In this document: piece by piece, positions 16,493-26,783 of the stretch
Position numbering within the stretch: position 1 is the stretch's first letter
Layout of the letters: each line of letters starts with the position of its first letter
Notes under the pieces: generated by a model
Seen by the model: only the letters and a program-made list of their open reading frames with translations
Database searches by the model: none
What the model was told of the DNA's origin: nothing
Source: Actinosynnema sp042752395
Lineage (GTDB): Bacteria > Actinomycetota > Actinomycetes > Mycobacteriales > Pseudonocardiaceae
Length of the DNA stretch: 64,000 nucleotides
Direction of reading: 5' to 3'
NCBI RefSeq assembly: GCF_042752395.1
Contig: NZ_JBHYXZ010000002.1
Span: 70,903-134,902, forward strand
Position numbers and translations under genes: made by a program

Positions 16493-16521
16493 TAGTCGGG
16501 CCATTCGGCTCACTAGTTCCC
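16493..16521 (-). promoter_or_regulatory. ECF-type promoter of the anti-sigma gene
   Basis: Minus-strand GGGAAC (16521-16516), 17 bp, CGACTA (16498-16493), then 7 bases to the GTG at 16485. Its place in front of the anti-sigma gene is the main reason to link the whole motif set to the adjacent sigma factor. Confidence 0.6.
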
Positions 16522-16536
16522 CACGGGGGTGTGGTT

Positions 16537-16551
16537 ACGATTCGGAATCGT
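16537..16551. promoter_or_regulatory. Palindrome overlapping the sigma-factor start codon
   Basis: ACGATTC-G-GAATCGT, a perfect 15-bp inverted repeat whose last two bases are the first two of the sigma gene's GTG. It may be an operator or an mRNA hairpin at the 5' end of the sigma transcript. No binding protein can be named. Confidence 0.4.
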
Positions 16552-17101
16552 GACAGCCTTCGACGACGAGGTCACCAGCTGGGCGCTGGCCGCGAGTTCC
16601 GGCGACCGCGACGCCCTGGAGCGGTTCGTCCGCGCCACCCAGCGCGACGTGTGGCGCTTCGTCGCCCACCTGTCCGAGGTCGCCTTGGCCGACGACCTGG
16701 CGCAGGAGACCTACGCCCGCGCCCTGCCCAGCCTGCGCCGCTTCGCCGGCCGCTCCTCGGCCCGCACGTGGCTGCTGGTCATCGCCCGCCGCGTCGTGGT
16801 CAACCACATCCGCATGGCGCAGGCACGCCCCCGGCTGTCGTCGGGCGCGGACTGGGCGCAGGAGGCCGACCGGCAGGCGGCCGACACCGGCTTCGAGGAC
16901 GTCGTCGAGCTCAACATGCTGCTCGACGCCCTGGCCCCGGACCGCCGCGAAGCCCTGGTGCTCACCCAGGTCCTGGGCCTGTCCTACGCCGAGGCGGCCG
17001 ACGTCGTCGGCTGCCCGGTGGGCACCATCCGCTCCCGCGTCGCCCGCGCCCGCGACGACCTGCTGCGCGCCACGGGTGACGAGGCCACCGACGTGGGGTG
17101 A
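16550..17101 (+). CDS. sigC: SigC-like ECF RNA polymerase sigma factor
   Basis: The 183-residue ECF sigma factor closely resembles mycobacterial SigC. Region 2 is ATQRDVWRFVAHLSEVALAD then DLAQETYARAL, followed by the SARTWLLVIARRVV segment; region 4 is LTQVLGLSYAEAADVVGCPV then GTIRSRVARARD. GTG 16550 is the best start, aligning with the short SigC N-terminus. It should direct polymerase to the GGGAAC-N17-CGAC promoters found around it. In M. tuberculosis SigC is linked to copper acquisition (established knowledge); extending this here is inference. It is divergent from its anti-sigma gene. Confidence 0.85.
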   Translation: MTAFDDEVTSWALAASSGDRDALERFVRATQRDVWRFVAHLSEVALADDLAQETYARALPSLRRFAGRSSARTWLLVIARRVVVNHIRMAQARPRLSSGADWAQEADRQAADTGFEDVVELNMLLDALAPDRREALVLTQVLGLSYAEAADVVGCPVGTIRSRVARARDDLLRATGDEATDVG

Positions 17102-17132
17102 TGCTGCCCTGGGCCCGGTCTTCGCGACACCG

Positions 17133-17265
17133 TCACAGCAGGCTGTTCCAGTAGTCCCGGAAGGCGTGCAGCACCAGGCCGGCGATCAACGCGTACCAGA
17201 GGGCCAGGACGGCGCTGTGGAGGCGGCGCAGCGGTGCGAGCGCGGGCCAGGTGTCCAGGGTGGTG
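17133..17265 (-). pseudogene. VKOR-family protein, C-terminal fragment left of IS30
   Basis: The minus-strand reading TTLDTWPALAPLRRLHSAVL then ALWYALIAGLVLHAFRDYWN and SLL-stop is the usual last helix of actinobacterial vitamin K epoxide reductase proteins. Removing the IS30 element and one GTG copy joins IPIFWYT to TLDTWP in frame, so this fragment and the one at 18754-19178 were one gene. It is cut from its promoter and start, and is almost certainly not made. Confidence 0.82.
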
Positions 17266-17292
17266 GGTGAGTTCAATCGGTCGATGCAACAC
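17266..17292 (+). repeat. IS30 left terminal inverted repeat
   Basis: GGTGAGTTCAATCGGTCGAT continuing to GCAACAC; it pairs with 18753-18727 read on the minus strand with three mismatches. Confidence 0.85.
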
Positions 17293-18706
17293 CGGGCTGT
17301 TGGAGCAACTGTAGCTGCTCGCTGAATACCTCGGCGGGGGTCTTCCAGCCGAGGACTTTGCGGGGCCGGTTGTTCAGGGCCAGGGCGACAGCTTCGAGGT
17401 CCTCGGCGGACCACCTCGACAGGTCGGTGCCCTTGGGGAAGTACTGACGCAGCAACCCGTTCGTGTTCTCGTTCGTCGGCCGTTGCCACGGTGAGTGGGG
17501 GTCGGCGAAGAACACCCTCGTGCCGGTATCGAGAGCGAACCGGGCGTGCGCGGACAGTTCCTTCCCCCGGTCCCAGGTGAGGGTCTTGCGGAGCTGCTCG
17601 GGCAGCTTCGTCATCGACACCGTCAGGGCGGCGTTCATCGCGACGGCGCCGTAGCCGCCGAGCGACGGGCCGTTCTTCACGGGCGGCGTCTCGCCCCAGC
17701 CCTCCAGCCGCGGCAGATGCACCAGGAGCGTGGACCTGCTGCTGCGCTCGACAATGGTGCCGATTGCCGAGCGGCCCGTCCCGATGATCAAGTCCCCTTC
17801 CCAGTGGCCGGGGACGGCTCGGTCTTCAGCCTCGGCGGGGCGCTCGCTGAGGACGACGTCGGCGGTGATGTGTCCTTGCGGCTTGTTCCGCGATCGGGCC
17901 CTCGGCTCTCGCAGCGCTCGGCCCGTGCGCAGACACGTGACCAGTTCACGCTTGAGCGCGCCTCGCCCCTGGATGAACAGGGACTGGTAGATCGCCTCGT
18001 GGCTGATGCGCATGGATTCATCATCGGGGAAGTCGAGCTTCAGACGATGCGCGATCTGCTCCGGACTCCACGCCGTCGACCAGCGCCTGTCTTGACGACG
18101 GGGCTTGTTCAACCCCTTCCACGGCGGCGTCCCGGGGCCCGCGACGACCGTGCCGTCAGGGCGACGGACATCGCCGGCGAGCCGGTCCCGCACATACTCG
18201 CGCAACCGCTCATCGCTCGCCAGCTTCGCCGTTTTCGGGCGCTTCGCCGCCTGCTGCGCCTTCTACTGGGCCACCACGGCGCGATAGACCGCCTTGCCAC
18301 CCCTGGTCGCGGCATTGCGCCGCAGCTCACGAGACACGGTCTCAGGATCGCGGCCGATCATGCGGGCGATCTCACGCACGCCCTTGTCCTGAGCCCTCAG
18401 CAGCGCGATCTCCTCCCTCTCGGCAAACGACAGGTACCGACCGGTGGGATCGTGGAGGTTCAGCGGCGTCATCCCGCCAGCGTGTCGAAACCAGCGGATC
18501 CCGACCGGCGACGACACGCCGACTTCCTCCGCGGCCTGGACCGTCGTGACCCCGGAGGCGATCAGGCGCCAGAAGTCCCGCTGAACCGCCCGCGACGGCT
18601 CCGGCCGCCCGGGTGAGCGCATCGGCGCCCGCATCGCCCTGTCCGCAGCCCACTGACGTCGAGCCCCGCTCGGTGCCCGCGGCACCTGCTTCCTCGACCA
18701 TCCCAT
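17273..18706 (-). pseudogene. IS30-family transposase with internal amber codon
   Basis: Reading from 18706, an N-terminal HTH part (GRYLSFAEREEIALLRAQD) runs to VYRAVVAQ and meets TAG at 18265-18263. The same frame continues KAQQAAKRPKTAKL to a complete DDE catalytic domain (HWEGDLIIG; LTWDRGKELSAH; TNENTNGLLRQYFPKGTDL). Family members have Trp here (A-Q-W-K), so TGG has become TAG. Total length about 477 codons is normal for the family. The element is therefore not autonomous unless the stop is read through. Confidence 0.88.
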
Positions 18707-18726
18707 CCAACACCTCCGCCATCGAA

Positions 18727-18753
18727 GTGTTGCGACGACCGGTTGAACTCACC
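18727..18753 (-). repeat. IS30 right terminal inverted repeat
   Basis: On the minus strand GGTGAGTTCAACCGGTCGTC continuing to GCAACAC; 24 of 27 positions match the left repeat. Confidence 0.85.
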
Positions 18754-19178
18754 GTGTACCAGAAGATCGGAATGGTCACGACCCAGACCACGAGGCAGTA
18801 GGGGCACAGGGCGTGGATGTCGTACAGGCTCGCCACGATCAGCCAGTGCACGAACACGAAACCGAACGCGGTGCCCGCGTTGAGCGCGACCCGGTACCAG
18901 CGTGGTGGTTCGAACCCGGCCAGCACCGCGACCCCTGTGGTGACCACGACGGCGAACGCCGCGATGCCGATCAGCGGGTTGGGGAAGCCGAACGCGGCGG
19001 CCTGCGGGCTGTCCATGACCGACCCGCACGAGATGACCGGGTTGAGCGAGCAGGTGGGCACGTAGGCCGGGTCGCGCAGCTTGGCGATCTTCTCCAGGGT
19101 CAACGCGGTGGCTGCGGCCAGGCCGAGGCCGCCACCGGTGACGTGGAGCCAGGCGAGGCGGCGGTTCACCCGGTTCAC
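18754..19178 (-). pseudogene. VKOR-family protein, N-terminal fragment right of IS30
   Basis: From GTG 19178 (overlapping the DsbA-like stop as GTGA) the frame encodes about 140 residues of a vitamin K epoxide reductase-like membrane protein: the loop cysteines in TCSLNPVISCGSV and the quinone-site CPYC in ALCPYCLVVWVV. VKOR re-oxidises DsbA-type thiol oxidases. The gene is interrupted by IS30 at IPIFWYT, so the last transmembrane helix is lost and replaced by VSSTGRRNTS and further IS-encoded residues. All four catalytic cysteines survive; residual function is possible but unlikely. Confidence 0.85.
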
Positions 19179-19909
19179 CCGGCCAGGGCGGCGTCGATCT
19201 TCGCGCGCAGCTCGCGGTCGATATCGGCGACGGTGCGCCCGGTGGGCCGGAACTGCTCGCCGTTGAGGAAGAACGTCGGCGTGCTGCTCACGCCCAGTTC
19301 CGTGCCGTCGGCGACGTCGCTGTCGATGGCGGCCTGGACCTCGGGTGAGGCCATGTCGGCGCGGAACCGCTCCAGGTCCAACCCGAGGCTCGTGGCGTAT
19401 TCCTCGAACTTCGTCGTCGCGCGGCCGACGTCGGCGCTGGTGGACTGCCCGTCCACGGCCCACTGGTCGAAGTTGTCGTAGAGGGCGTGGTACATCTCGG
19501 CGTACCTGCCCTGCTTGGCGGCGGCCTCGGCGGCGCGCGCGGCGGGCACCGCGAGCGGGTGCATCTCCAGCGGGAAGTTGCGGGTCACGAACGTGATGCG
19601 CCCATGGTAGTCCTGTTCCAGTTTCTTGGTGATGTTGGTGTAGTAGGAGGCGCAAGCGGGGCACTGGAAGTCCAGGAACTCGACCAGGGTCACCTTGTCA
19701 CCGTCCACCCTGGACAAGGTGTGCGCGCCTACCGGGAACAGCGCCTCGTTCGGCGCGGCACCCTCCTCACCGGACCGGTTGACCAGCAGCACCCCGCCGA
19801 TCACCAGGACCGCGACGAGGACCACGGCGCCGGTGAGGAGGAGGTTGAGGGAGGGACCGCGGCGCGCGGCCATGATGTTGCGGTTCTTCTGGCGGCTCGT
19901 GCGTGACAT
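19175..19909 (-). CDS. Membrane-anchored DsbA-like thiol oxidoreductase
   Basis: The 244-residue product has a short cytoplasmic tail, one transmembrane anchor (about residues 20-40) and an extracytoplasmic thioredoxin-fold DsbA domain with the active site FQCPAC and the cis-Pro loop SSTPTFFLNG. It forms disulfides in exported proteins. Its natural re-oxidant is the VKOR protein encoded by the overlapping next gene, which is broken by IS30. ATG 19909 gives a normal N-terminus. An ECF-type promoter lies at 19951-19978. Confidence 0.87.
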   Translation of the reverse strand: MSRTSRQKNRNIMAARRGPSLNLLLTGAVVLVAVLVIGGVLLVNRSGEEGAAPNEALFPVGAHTLSRVDGDKVTLVEFLDFQCPACASYYTNITKKLEQDYHGRITFVTRNFPLEMHPLAVPAARAAEAAAKQGRYAEMYHALYDNFDQWAVDGQSTSADVGRATTKFEEYATSLGLDLERFRADMASPEVQAAIDSDVADGTELGVSSTPTFFLNGEQFRPTGRTVADIDRELRAKIDAALAG

Positions 19910-19950
19910 CGGGTACGTCGTTTCTGGTCGGGTTCGGCTTCTCGTCCAGT

Positions 19951-19978
19951 TGGTCGGATGGCGTTCGGAGTAGTTCCG
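19951..19978 (-). promoter_or_regulatory. ECF-type promoter of the DsbA/VKOR operon
   Basis: Minus-strand CGGAAC (19978-19973), 16 bp, CGACCA (19956-19951). The -35 elements of this and the next promoter overlap in the palindrome GTTCCGGGAAC (19973-19983). Confidence 0.4.
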
Positions 19979-20006
19979 GGAACTCCGCGACTTGTTCGCC
20001 CGACTG
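19978..20006 (+). promoter_or_regulatory. ECF-type promoter of the CopD-CtaG/ATPase operon
   Basis: GGGAAC (19978-19983), 17 bp, CGACTG (20001-20006), then 8 bases to GTG 20015, so the transcript may be leaderless or nearly so. Confidence 0.55.
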
Positions 20007-20014
20007 GTGTAGTC

Positions 20015-21904
20015 GTGAGGGTTGACAAGGCCGCTGTGCTCGCGGTCGGCGCGGCGGTGTCCTGCGTCACGTGCGTGGTCCTGGTGGCGGGTGACGTGCA
20101 CGGGGTGCTCGGTGACACCGATCCGGGACGGGTGGCGTCGTGGCTGTTCGGGGTGGTCCGGTTCACCGCCGAGGCGGGTGCGGTGGTGGCGGTCGGCGCG
20201 TTGGCCTTCGCCGCGTTCGTCGTGCCGGCCGGGCGCGCGCGGGAGCTGACCGCCGACGCCTACGCCGCGGTCCGGCTCGCGGCCGGGGCGGCGACCGCGT
20301 GGGCGGTGGCCTCGGCCGCGGCGGTGCCGCTGTCGGCTGGGGACGCCTCGGGGCAGCCGCCCGCGGTGGTGTGGGCGCACCTGGGCGAGTTGGTGGCGGC
20401 GACGGAGGAGCCGAAGGCGTGGCTGTGCTCGGCGGTGGCCGCGTCGGTGGTGGCGGTCGGGGCGCGGTCGACGTTGACGTGGCCGGTGGCGGTGCTCTGG
20501 TTCGGGGTGGGTGTGCTGGGCCTGCTGCCGCCGGTGGTGGCCGGGCACGTGTCGGTGGGCGCGTGGCACGACCTGGCCACCGACGCGGTGGTGTGGCACG
20601 TGCCCGCCGCCGCGGTGTGGGTCGGCTCGGTGGTGGCGCTGCGGGGGTTCCTGCGGCGGCCGGGCGCGGCGAACCGGGAGCAGGTGTTGCGCCGCTACCG
20701 CCGGCTGAGCGCGGTGTGCCTGGTGGTGCTGGTGCTCAGCGGTTCGGTGGTGGGCCTGGTGACCGCGGGTCCGGGCGGCTTGTGGTCGGGCTACGGGCTG
20801 CTGCTGGCGGTCAAGGTGACGGTGTGCGGGCTCGTGCCGCTGGTGCGCCGGCGGTGGGAGGCGACCCGGCCACTGGGCGCAGAACTGGTGGTGCTGGGCG
20901 TGGCGCTCGGCGCGTCGGTGGGGTTGACGCACCTGGTGCCGCCGTCGTGGCTGGTCGCGCGGCCGTCGGTGCAGCAGACCGTGCTCGGCTACGAGCTGCC
21001 CGACCCGCCGTCCGCCGCGGGTCTGCTGCTCGGCTGGCGGCTCGACCTGGTGCTGGGGGTGGGCGCGCTGTTGCTGGCCACCGGCTACCTGGTCGGGGTG
21101 CGCCGGTTGCGGGCGCGCGGTGACGCCTGGCCGGTCGGGCGCACGGCGGCGTGGGTGGCGGGGTGCGCGGTGGTGCTGGTGGTGACCTCGTCGGGGCTGG
21201 GCCGGTTCGCGCCGGGCACGTTCAGCCTGCACATGGTCTCCCACATGGCGCTGAACATGCTCGGCCCCGTGCTGCTCGTGCTCGGCGGACCGATCACCCT
21301 GGCGCTGCGCACCCTGCCCTCGGCGCCGCGGGCGTGGCTGGTAGCGCTGGTGCACTGCCGCGCGACGCGGATCGTGGCGCACCCGGCGGTCGCCGCGGTG
21401 GTGTTCGTCGGTTCGTTCTACCTGTTGTACTTCTCCGACCTGTTCGGCGAGGCGATGCGCTTCCACTGGGCGCACCAGGTGATGAACCTGCACTTCCTGG
21501 TCTCCGGGTACGTCTTCTACTGGCTGGTCATCGGCGTGGACCGGCCACCGCGCCCGCTGCCGCACCTGGCCCGGTTGGGACTGCTGTTCGCGGTCATGCC
21601 CTTCCACGCCTTCTTCGGCGTGATCCTGATGAACACCCGGGGCGTGATCGCCGAGACCTACTACCGGCACCTGGCGCTGCCCTGGGTGCCCGACCTGCTC
21701 ACCGACCAACGGCTCGGCGGCGGCATCGCCTGGGCCGCAGGCGAGCTGCCCATGCTGGTCGTGGTCATCGCCCTGCTGCGCCAGTGGGCCACCGCCGACC
21801 GCCGCGAAGCCACCCGGCTCGACCGCCGCCTCGACAGCGGCGATGACGACCGGATCGCCGCCTACAACGCCATGCTCGCCGACCTGGCCGGTCGCCGGGA
21901 CTGA
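20015..21904 (+). CDS. CopD-CtaG fusion: copper transport / cytochrome oxidase assembly protein
   Basis: The roughly 629-residue membrane protein has an N-terminal half like CopD (copper import, with AEAGAVVAVGALAFAAFVVP and HVPAAAVWVGSVVALRGFL) and a C-terminal half like Caa3-type CtaG (HMVSHMALNMLGPVLLVLGG and HQVMNLHFLVSGYVFYWLVIG, with conserved His and Met). CtaG delivers copper to the oxidase CuB site; CopD domains move copper inward. GTG 20015 is favoured by the promoter position. The P-type ATPase gene follows after 13 bp, so they are one operon concerned with copper supply. Confidence 0.87.
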   Translation: MRVDKAAVLAVGAAVSCVTCVVLVAGDVHGVLGDTDPGRVASWLFGVVRFTAEAGAVVAVGALAFAAFVVPAGRARELTADAYAAVRLAAGAATAWAVASAAAVPLSAGDASGQPPAVVWAHLGELVAATEEPKAWLCSAVAASVVAVGARSTLTWPVAVLWFGVGVLGLLPPVVAGHVSVGAWHDLATDAVVWHVPAAAVWVGSVVALRGFLRRPGAANREQVLRRYRRLSAVCLVVLVLSGSVVGLVTAGPGGLWSGYGLLLAVKVTVCGLVPLVRRRWEATRPLGAELVVLGVALGASVGLTHLVPPSWLVARPSVQQTVLGYELPDPPSAAGLLLGWRLDLVLGVGALLLATGYLVGVRRLRARGDAWPVGRTAAWVAGCAVVLVVTSSGLGRFAPGTFSLHMVSHMALNMLGPVLLVLGGPITLALRTLPSAPRAWLVALVHCRATRIVAHPAVAAVVFVGSFYLLYFSDLFGEAMRFHWAHQVMNLHFLVSGYVFYWLVIGVDRPPRPLPHLARLGLLFAVMPFHAFFGVILMNTRGVIAETYYRHLALPWVPDLLTDQRLGGGIAWAAGELPMLVVVIALLRQWATADRREATRLDRRLDSGDDDRIAAYNAMLADLAGRRD

Positions 21905-21917
21905 GGAGAACAACGGG

Positions 21918-24053
<2,136 letters not shown>

Positions 24054-24072
24054 TCCGGCCGGTGTCACCCCG

Positions 24073-24783
24073 TCAGACCTGGGATTGGGCGATCAGCCGC
24101 ATCGCCAGTTCCTTGAGATCCGGGTCGGCGTGCGTGGCGTCGCCCGCGTCGAAGGGTGGTTGCGGGTCGTACTCGATGGCCAGCTGGATCGCCTTCGCCG
24201 TGGTGTCGTCGGTGAGCAGCGCCGCCACGTGCAGCGCCATGTCGATGCCCGCCGACACGCCCGCGGCGGTGATGATCCGGCCCGAGCGCACGTATCGCTG
24301 CGGTCGGTAGGTCACGCCGAAGCGGGTGTGCAGGTAGTCGGCGCCCGCCCAGTGGGTGGTCGCCTCGCGCCCGTCGAGCAGACCCGCCGCGGCGAGGATC
24401 ATCGAGCCGGTGCACACCGAGGTCGTCCACGTGCTGCGCTCGTGCACGCGTCGGATCCAGTCCAGCAGCGCCCGGCTTTCCATGGCCGCGATCACGCCCC
24501 GTTCGTTCCCGCCGGGGACGACCAGGACGTCCAGTGCGTCGACCTCGTCGATGGAGCGGTCCGCGACCACGGCCGTGCTCGCGGTGTCGGTGCGCATCGG
24601 GCCCTGCCGTTCGCCGATCATCACGGTGGTGGCGCCGGGCACCCGCGACAGCACCTCGGTCGGGCCGGTCGGGTCGAGCAGGCTGAAGCCGTCGTAGAGC
24701 AGGACGCCGATCACCGGACCCGACCCGGGTCCGTGCTCGTCGGCAGCGAGGTTCGTCTCGTCGTGGGGCGGGGAATCGGTCAT
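24073..24783 (-). CDS. DJ-1/PfpI-family protein, isonitrile-hydratase-like
   Basis: The 236-residue cytoplasmic protein has a PfpI fold with the nucleophile elbow SVCTGSMILAAAGLLDGREA then TTHW, very like isonitrile hydratase and the sensor half of GlxA regulators, but no DNA-binding domain. The N-terminal core GVLLYDGFSLLDPTGPTEV is standard. It is convergent with the P-type ATPase gene. It may hydrate isonitriles to formamides; a second PfpI protein is in the PLP/ATP-grasp operon. The inverted repeat GATCACC-N11-GGTGATC (24824-24848) lies upstream and could be an operator. Confidence 0.8.
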   Translation of the reverse strand: MTDSPPHDETNLAADEHGPGSGPVIGVLLYDGFSLLDPTGPTEVLSRVPGATTVMIGERQGPMRTDTASTAVVADRSIDEVDALDVLVVPGGNERGVIAAMESRALLDWIRRVHERSTWTTSVCTGSMILAAAGLLDGREATTHWAGADYLHTRFGVTYRPQRYVRSGRIITAAGVSAGIDMALHVAALLTDDTTAKAIQLAIEYDPQPPFDAGDATHADPDLKELAMRLIAQSQV

Positions 24784-24830
24784 GGCTCGATGTCCTCCGG
24801 TGCGATGGGCGACGGCAGGCGGCGATCACC

Positions 24831-24859
24831 GGGAACCACGTGGTGATCACGTCCGACTA
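24831..24859 (+). promoter_or_regulatory. Orphan ECF-type promoter
   Basis: GGGAAC (24831-24836), 17 bp, CGACTA (24854-24859). It reads away from the PfpI gene into a 38-nt region ending in a strong hairpin, with no protein gene on this strand. Confidence 0.4.
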
Positions 24860-24865
24860 CCTGGG

Positions 24866-24935
24866 TGTCGGATGGGCTCCTGAGAACCGGCGACATCGCG
24901 TGGAGGGCGGGAACGGGACTCCCCGCCCTCCACGC
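24866..24935 (+). ncRNA. Candidate small RNA, about 70 nt
   Basis: Starting about 7 bases after the -10 of the orphan promoter, the + strand runs to a perfect 15-bp hairpin (24897-24935). No credible open frame is present (ATG 24872 stops after three codons). The hairpin also serves the opposite-strand ABC operon, so the RNA is only a possibility. Confidence 0.22.
24897..24935. terminator. Strong hairpin after the second ABC operon
   Basis: CGCGTGGAGGGCGGG (24897-24911), 10-base loop, CCCGCCCTCCACGCG (24921-24935 region): a 15-bp perfect stem lying 11 bp beyond the stop of the ATPase gene on the minus strand. Confidence 0.7.
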
Positions 24936-24945
24936 GGCTACCACG

Positions 24946-25716
24946 TCACGGGTTCACCGACGCGGTGACGAAGTGCGGGCGTCCGGTCAGCGGGTGCGGC
25001 ACGATCGCGCCGCGCACGCCGAACACGGTGGTGACGCGCTCGGCGGTCAGCACGTCCCCCGGTGTTCCGGCGGCCACCACCCGTCCCGCGTCGAGCAGGA
25101 CCAGCCGGTCGCAGTAGGCGGTGGCGTGGTCGAGGTCGTGCAGGGCGGCGACCGTGGTCAGTCCGAGGTCGCGGACGAGGTCGAGCAGTTCCAGCTGTGC
25201 GCCGATGTCGAGGTGGTTGGTGGGTTCGTCCAGCAGCAGCACCGGGGCCTGCTGGGTGAGGGCGCGGGCCAGCAGGACGCGTTGCCGCTCGCCGCCGGAC
25301 AGGGTCGCGAAGCGGCGGTGCGCAGCCCAGGCCATGCCGACCCGTTCCAGCGACCGCTCGGCGATCTCGTGGTCGGCCGTGCCCTCCCGGTCGAGCAGGC
25401 CCTGGTGCGGGGTGCGGCCCATCGCCACGGTCTCGCGCACGGAGAAGTCGTTGTCCAAGTCGTGGTCCTGGGCCACGACCGCGACCCGGCGGCCCACCTG
25501 CCGTGCCTTGAGCCGCCGCACCTCCTCGTCGCCGAGCAGCACGGTGCCGACCGAAGGTCGCAGCGCCCGGTACAGGCAGCGCAGCAGTGTGCTCTTGCCC
25601 GACCCGTTCGGGCCGACCAGCCCGGTCACCGAGCCGGGCTCGGCCACTAGGTCGATCCCGTCGAGGATCCGCGCGTCATCCAAGACCACCGACACACCGT
25701 CGACTCGCACCCTCAC
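24946..25716 (-). CDS. FecE/BtuD-type ABC transporter ATP-binding protein
   Basis: The 256-residue ATPase has Walker A GPNGSGKS, signature LSGGERQR, Walker B VLLLDEPTNHLD and the H-loop ALHDLDHA. Length and sequence are standard for FecE/FepC/BtuD. GTG 25716 overlaps the permease stop as GTGA, and the gene closes the operon before the 24897 hairpin. It energises uptake of a metal chelate or corrinoid by the adjacent permease. Confidence 0.9.
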   Translation of the reverse strand: MRVRVDGVSVVLDDARILDGIDLVAEPGSVTGLVGPNGSGKSTLLRCLYRALRPSVGTVLLGDEEVRRLKARQVGRRVAVVAQDHDLDNDFSVRETVAMGRTPHQGLLDREGTADHEIAERSLERVGMAWAAHRRFATLSGGERQRVLLARALTQQAPVLLLDEPTNHLDIGAQLELLDLVRDLGLTTVAALHDLDHATAYCDRLVLLDAGRVVAAGTPGDVLTAERVTTVFGVRGAIVPHPLTGRPHFVTASVNP

Positions 25717-26783
25717 CGCAGTGCCTGCTTGCGGCGGCGCAGCAGCACGAGGAAGAACGGTGCCCCGAGTGCTGCGGTGAAGATCCCGACCGGCATCTCG
25801 TTGGGCCGGTCGATCGTGCGGGTGACCAGGTCGACCAGCACCAGGAACAGCGCGCCCGCCACCAACGAGACCGGGATGACCTTGCGGTGGTCCGGGCCCA
25901 CAACCAGGCGCACCGCGTGCGGCACGATCAGCCCGACGAACCCGATCCCGCCGACGCTGCTGACCACCGCGGCGGTGAGCAGCGAGGCGGTGACGAGCAG
26001 GACGATCCGCAGCCGGTGCACGTCCACGCCCAGCCCGGCGGCGGTGTCGTCGCCCACCGACAGGGCGTTCATCGCCCGGCCGCGCGTAGCCAGCCACACC
26101 GCCACCACGGCGGTCGCGGTGGCCGGTGCCACGAGGTCGTCCCACCCGGCGCCCGACAGCGACCCCAGCAGCCAGAACATCACCCCGCGCAGCTCGGCGG
26201 GGTTGGCCTGCAACTGCAGGTAGCTGGTGGCCGCGCTGCCCAGGTAGGCCACCGCGACACCGGCCAGCACCAGGCTCGTGCCCACCAGCCGCCCGCCCCG
26301 CTGGGCCAGGACGAACACCACCACCAGGCTGATCAGCGACCCGACGAACGCCGACCCCGCCACGCCCAGCCCCGCCGTCGCGCCCGCGCCGGCGGTCAGC
26401 GCGACCACCGCGCCCAACGACGCCCCGGAGGTGACCCCGAACAGGTACGGGTCCGCCAACGGGTTGCGCACCAACGTCTGCAGGCACACCCCCGCCAGGC
26501 TCAACGCCCCGCCCGCCACCGCCGCCAGCAGCACCCTGGGCGCACGGAACTGCCACACGATCTGGTCGGTCAACGGCGAGAGCCCCGAGGTGTCGCCGAA
26601 CAGGTGCGCCCACACCACCCCGACGACCTCGCCCACGGGGACGGGCACGGTGCCGACACCGATCGCGAACGCCACCACCGGCACCGTGGCGACCACCAGA
26701 CCCACCACCAGAGCCGCGTACCCCGGCCCGGACACCAGGTGTGGCCGCTTGAGCCCCGGCGAGGTGTCAGCCGTGCGCGGCAT
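25713..26783 (-). CDS. FecCD-family permease
   Basis: The 356-residue permease shows QFRAPRVLLAAVAGGALSLA, QTLVRNPLADPYLFGVTSGA and GGIGFVGLIVPHAVRL, the three hallmark FecCD segments, with about ten helices. Its start overlaps the end of the binding-protein gene by 17 bp, so translation is coupled. It is the channel of the second FecBCD system in the window. Confidence 0.9.
   Translation of the reverse strand: MPRTADTSPGLKRPHLVSGPGYAALVVGLVVATVPVVAFAIGVGTVPVPVGEVVGVVWAHLFGDTSGLSPLTDQIVWQFRAPRVLLAAVAGGALSLAGVCLQTLVRNPLADPYLFGVTSGASLGAVVALTAGAGATAGLGVAGSAFVGSLISLVVVFVLAQRGGRLVGTSLVLAGVAVAYLGSAATSYLQLQANPAELRGVMFWLLGSLSGAGWDDLVAPATATAVVAVWLATRGRAMNALSVGDDTAAGLGVDVHRLRIVLLVTASLLTAAVVSSVGGIGFVGLIVPHAVRLVVGPDHRKVIPVSLVAGALFLVLVDLVTRTIDRPNEMPVGIFTAALGAPFFLVLLRRRKQALR

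Larger units (their letters stand above)
17266..18753 (-). mobile_element. IS30-family insertion sequence inside the VKOR gene
   Basis: This 1488-bp element is bounded by imperfect 27-bp inverted repeats (24 of 27 match) beginning GGTGAGTTCAA, and flanked by the direct repeat GTG (17263-17265 and 18754-18756). A 2-3 bp target duplication is normal for IS30. It carries one transposase frame, now broken by an amber codon. Excision with one GTG copy restores the VKOR frame exactly. Confidence 0.9.

Noticed and set aside
17133..17489. Separate 118-residue protein at the left IS30 edge
   Set aside because: Its N-terminal two thirds are an off-frame reading of the transposase; only the last 44 codons are real and belong to the split VKOR gene.
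18909..18923. GGTTCGAACCC resembling a tRNA T-loop
   Set aside because: It lies inside the VKOR coding sequence and no acceptor, D or anticodon stems can be built around it.
24865..25650. Plus-strand protein downstream of the orphan promoter
   Set aside because: Antisense to a clear ABC ATPase gene, with shadow-type composition and a terminator hairpin in front.
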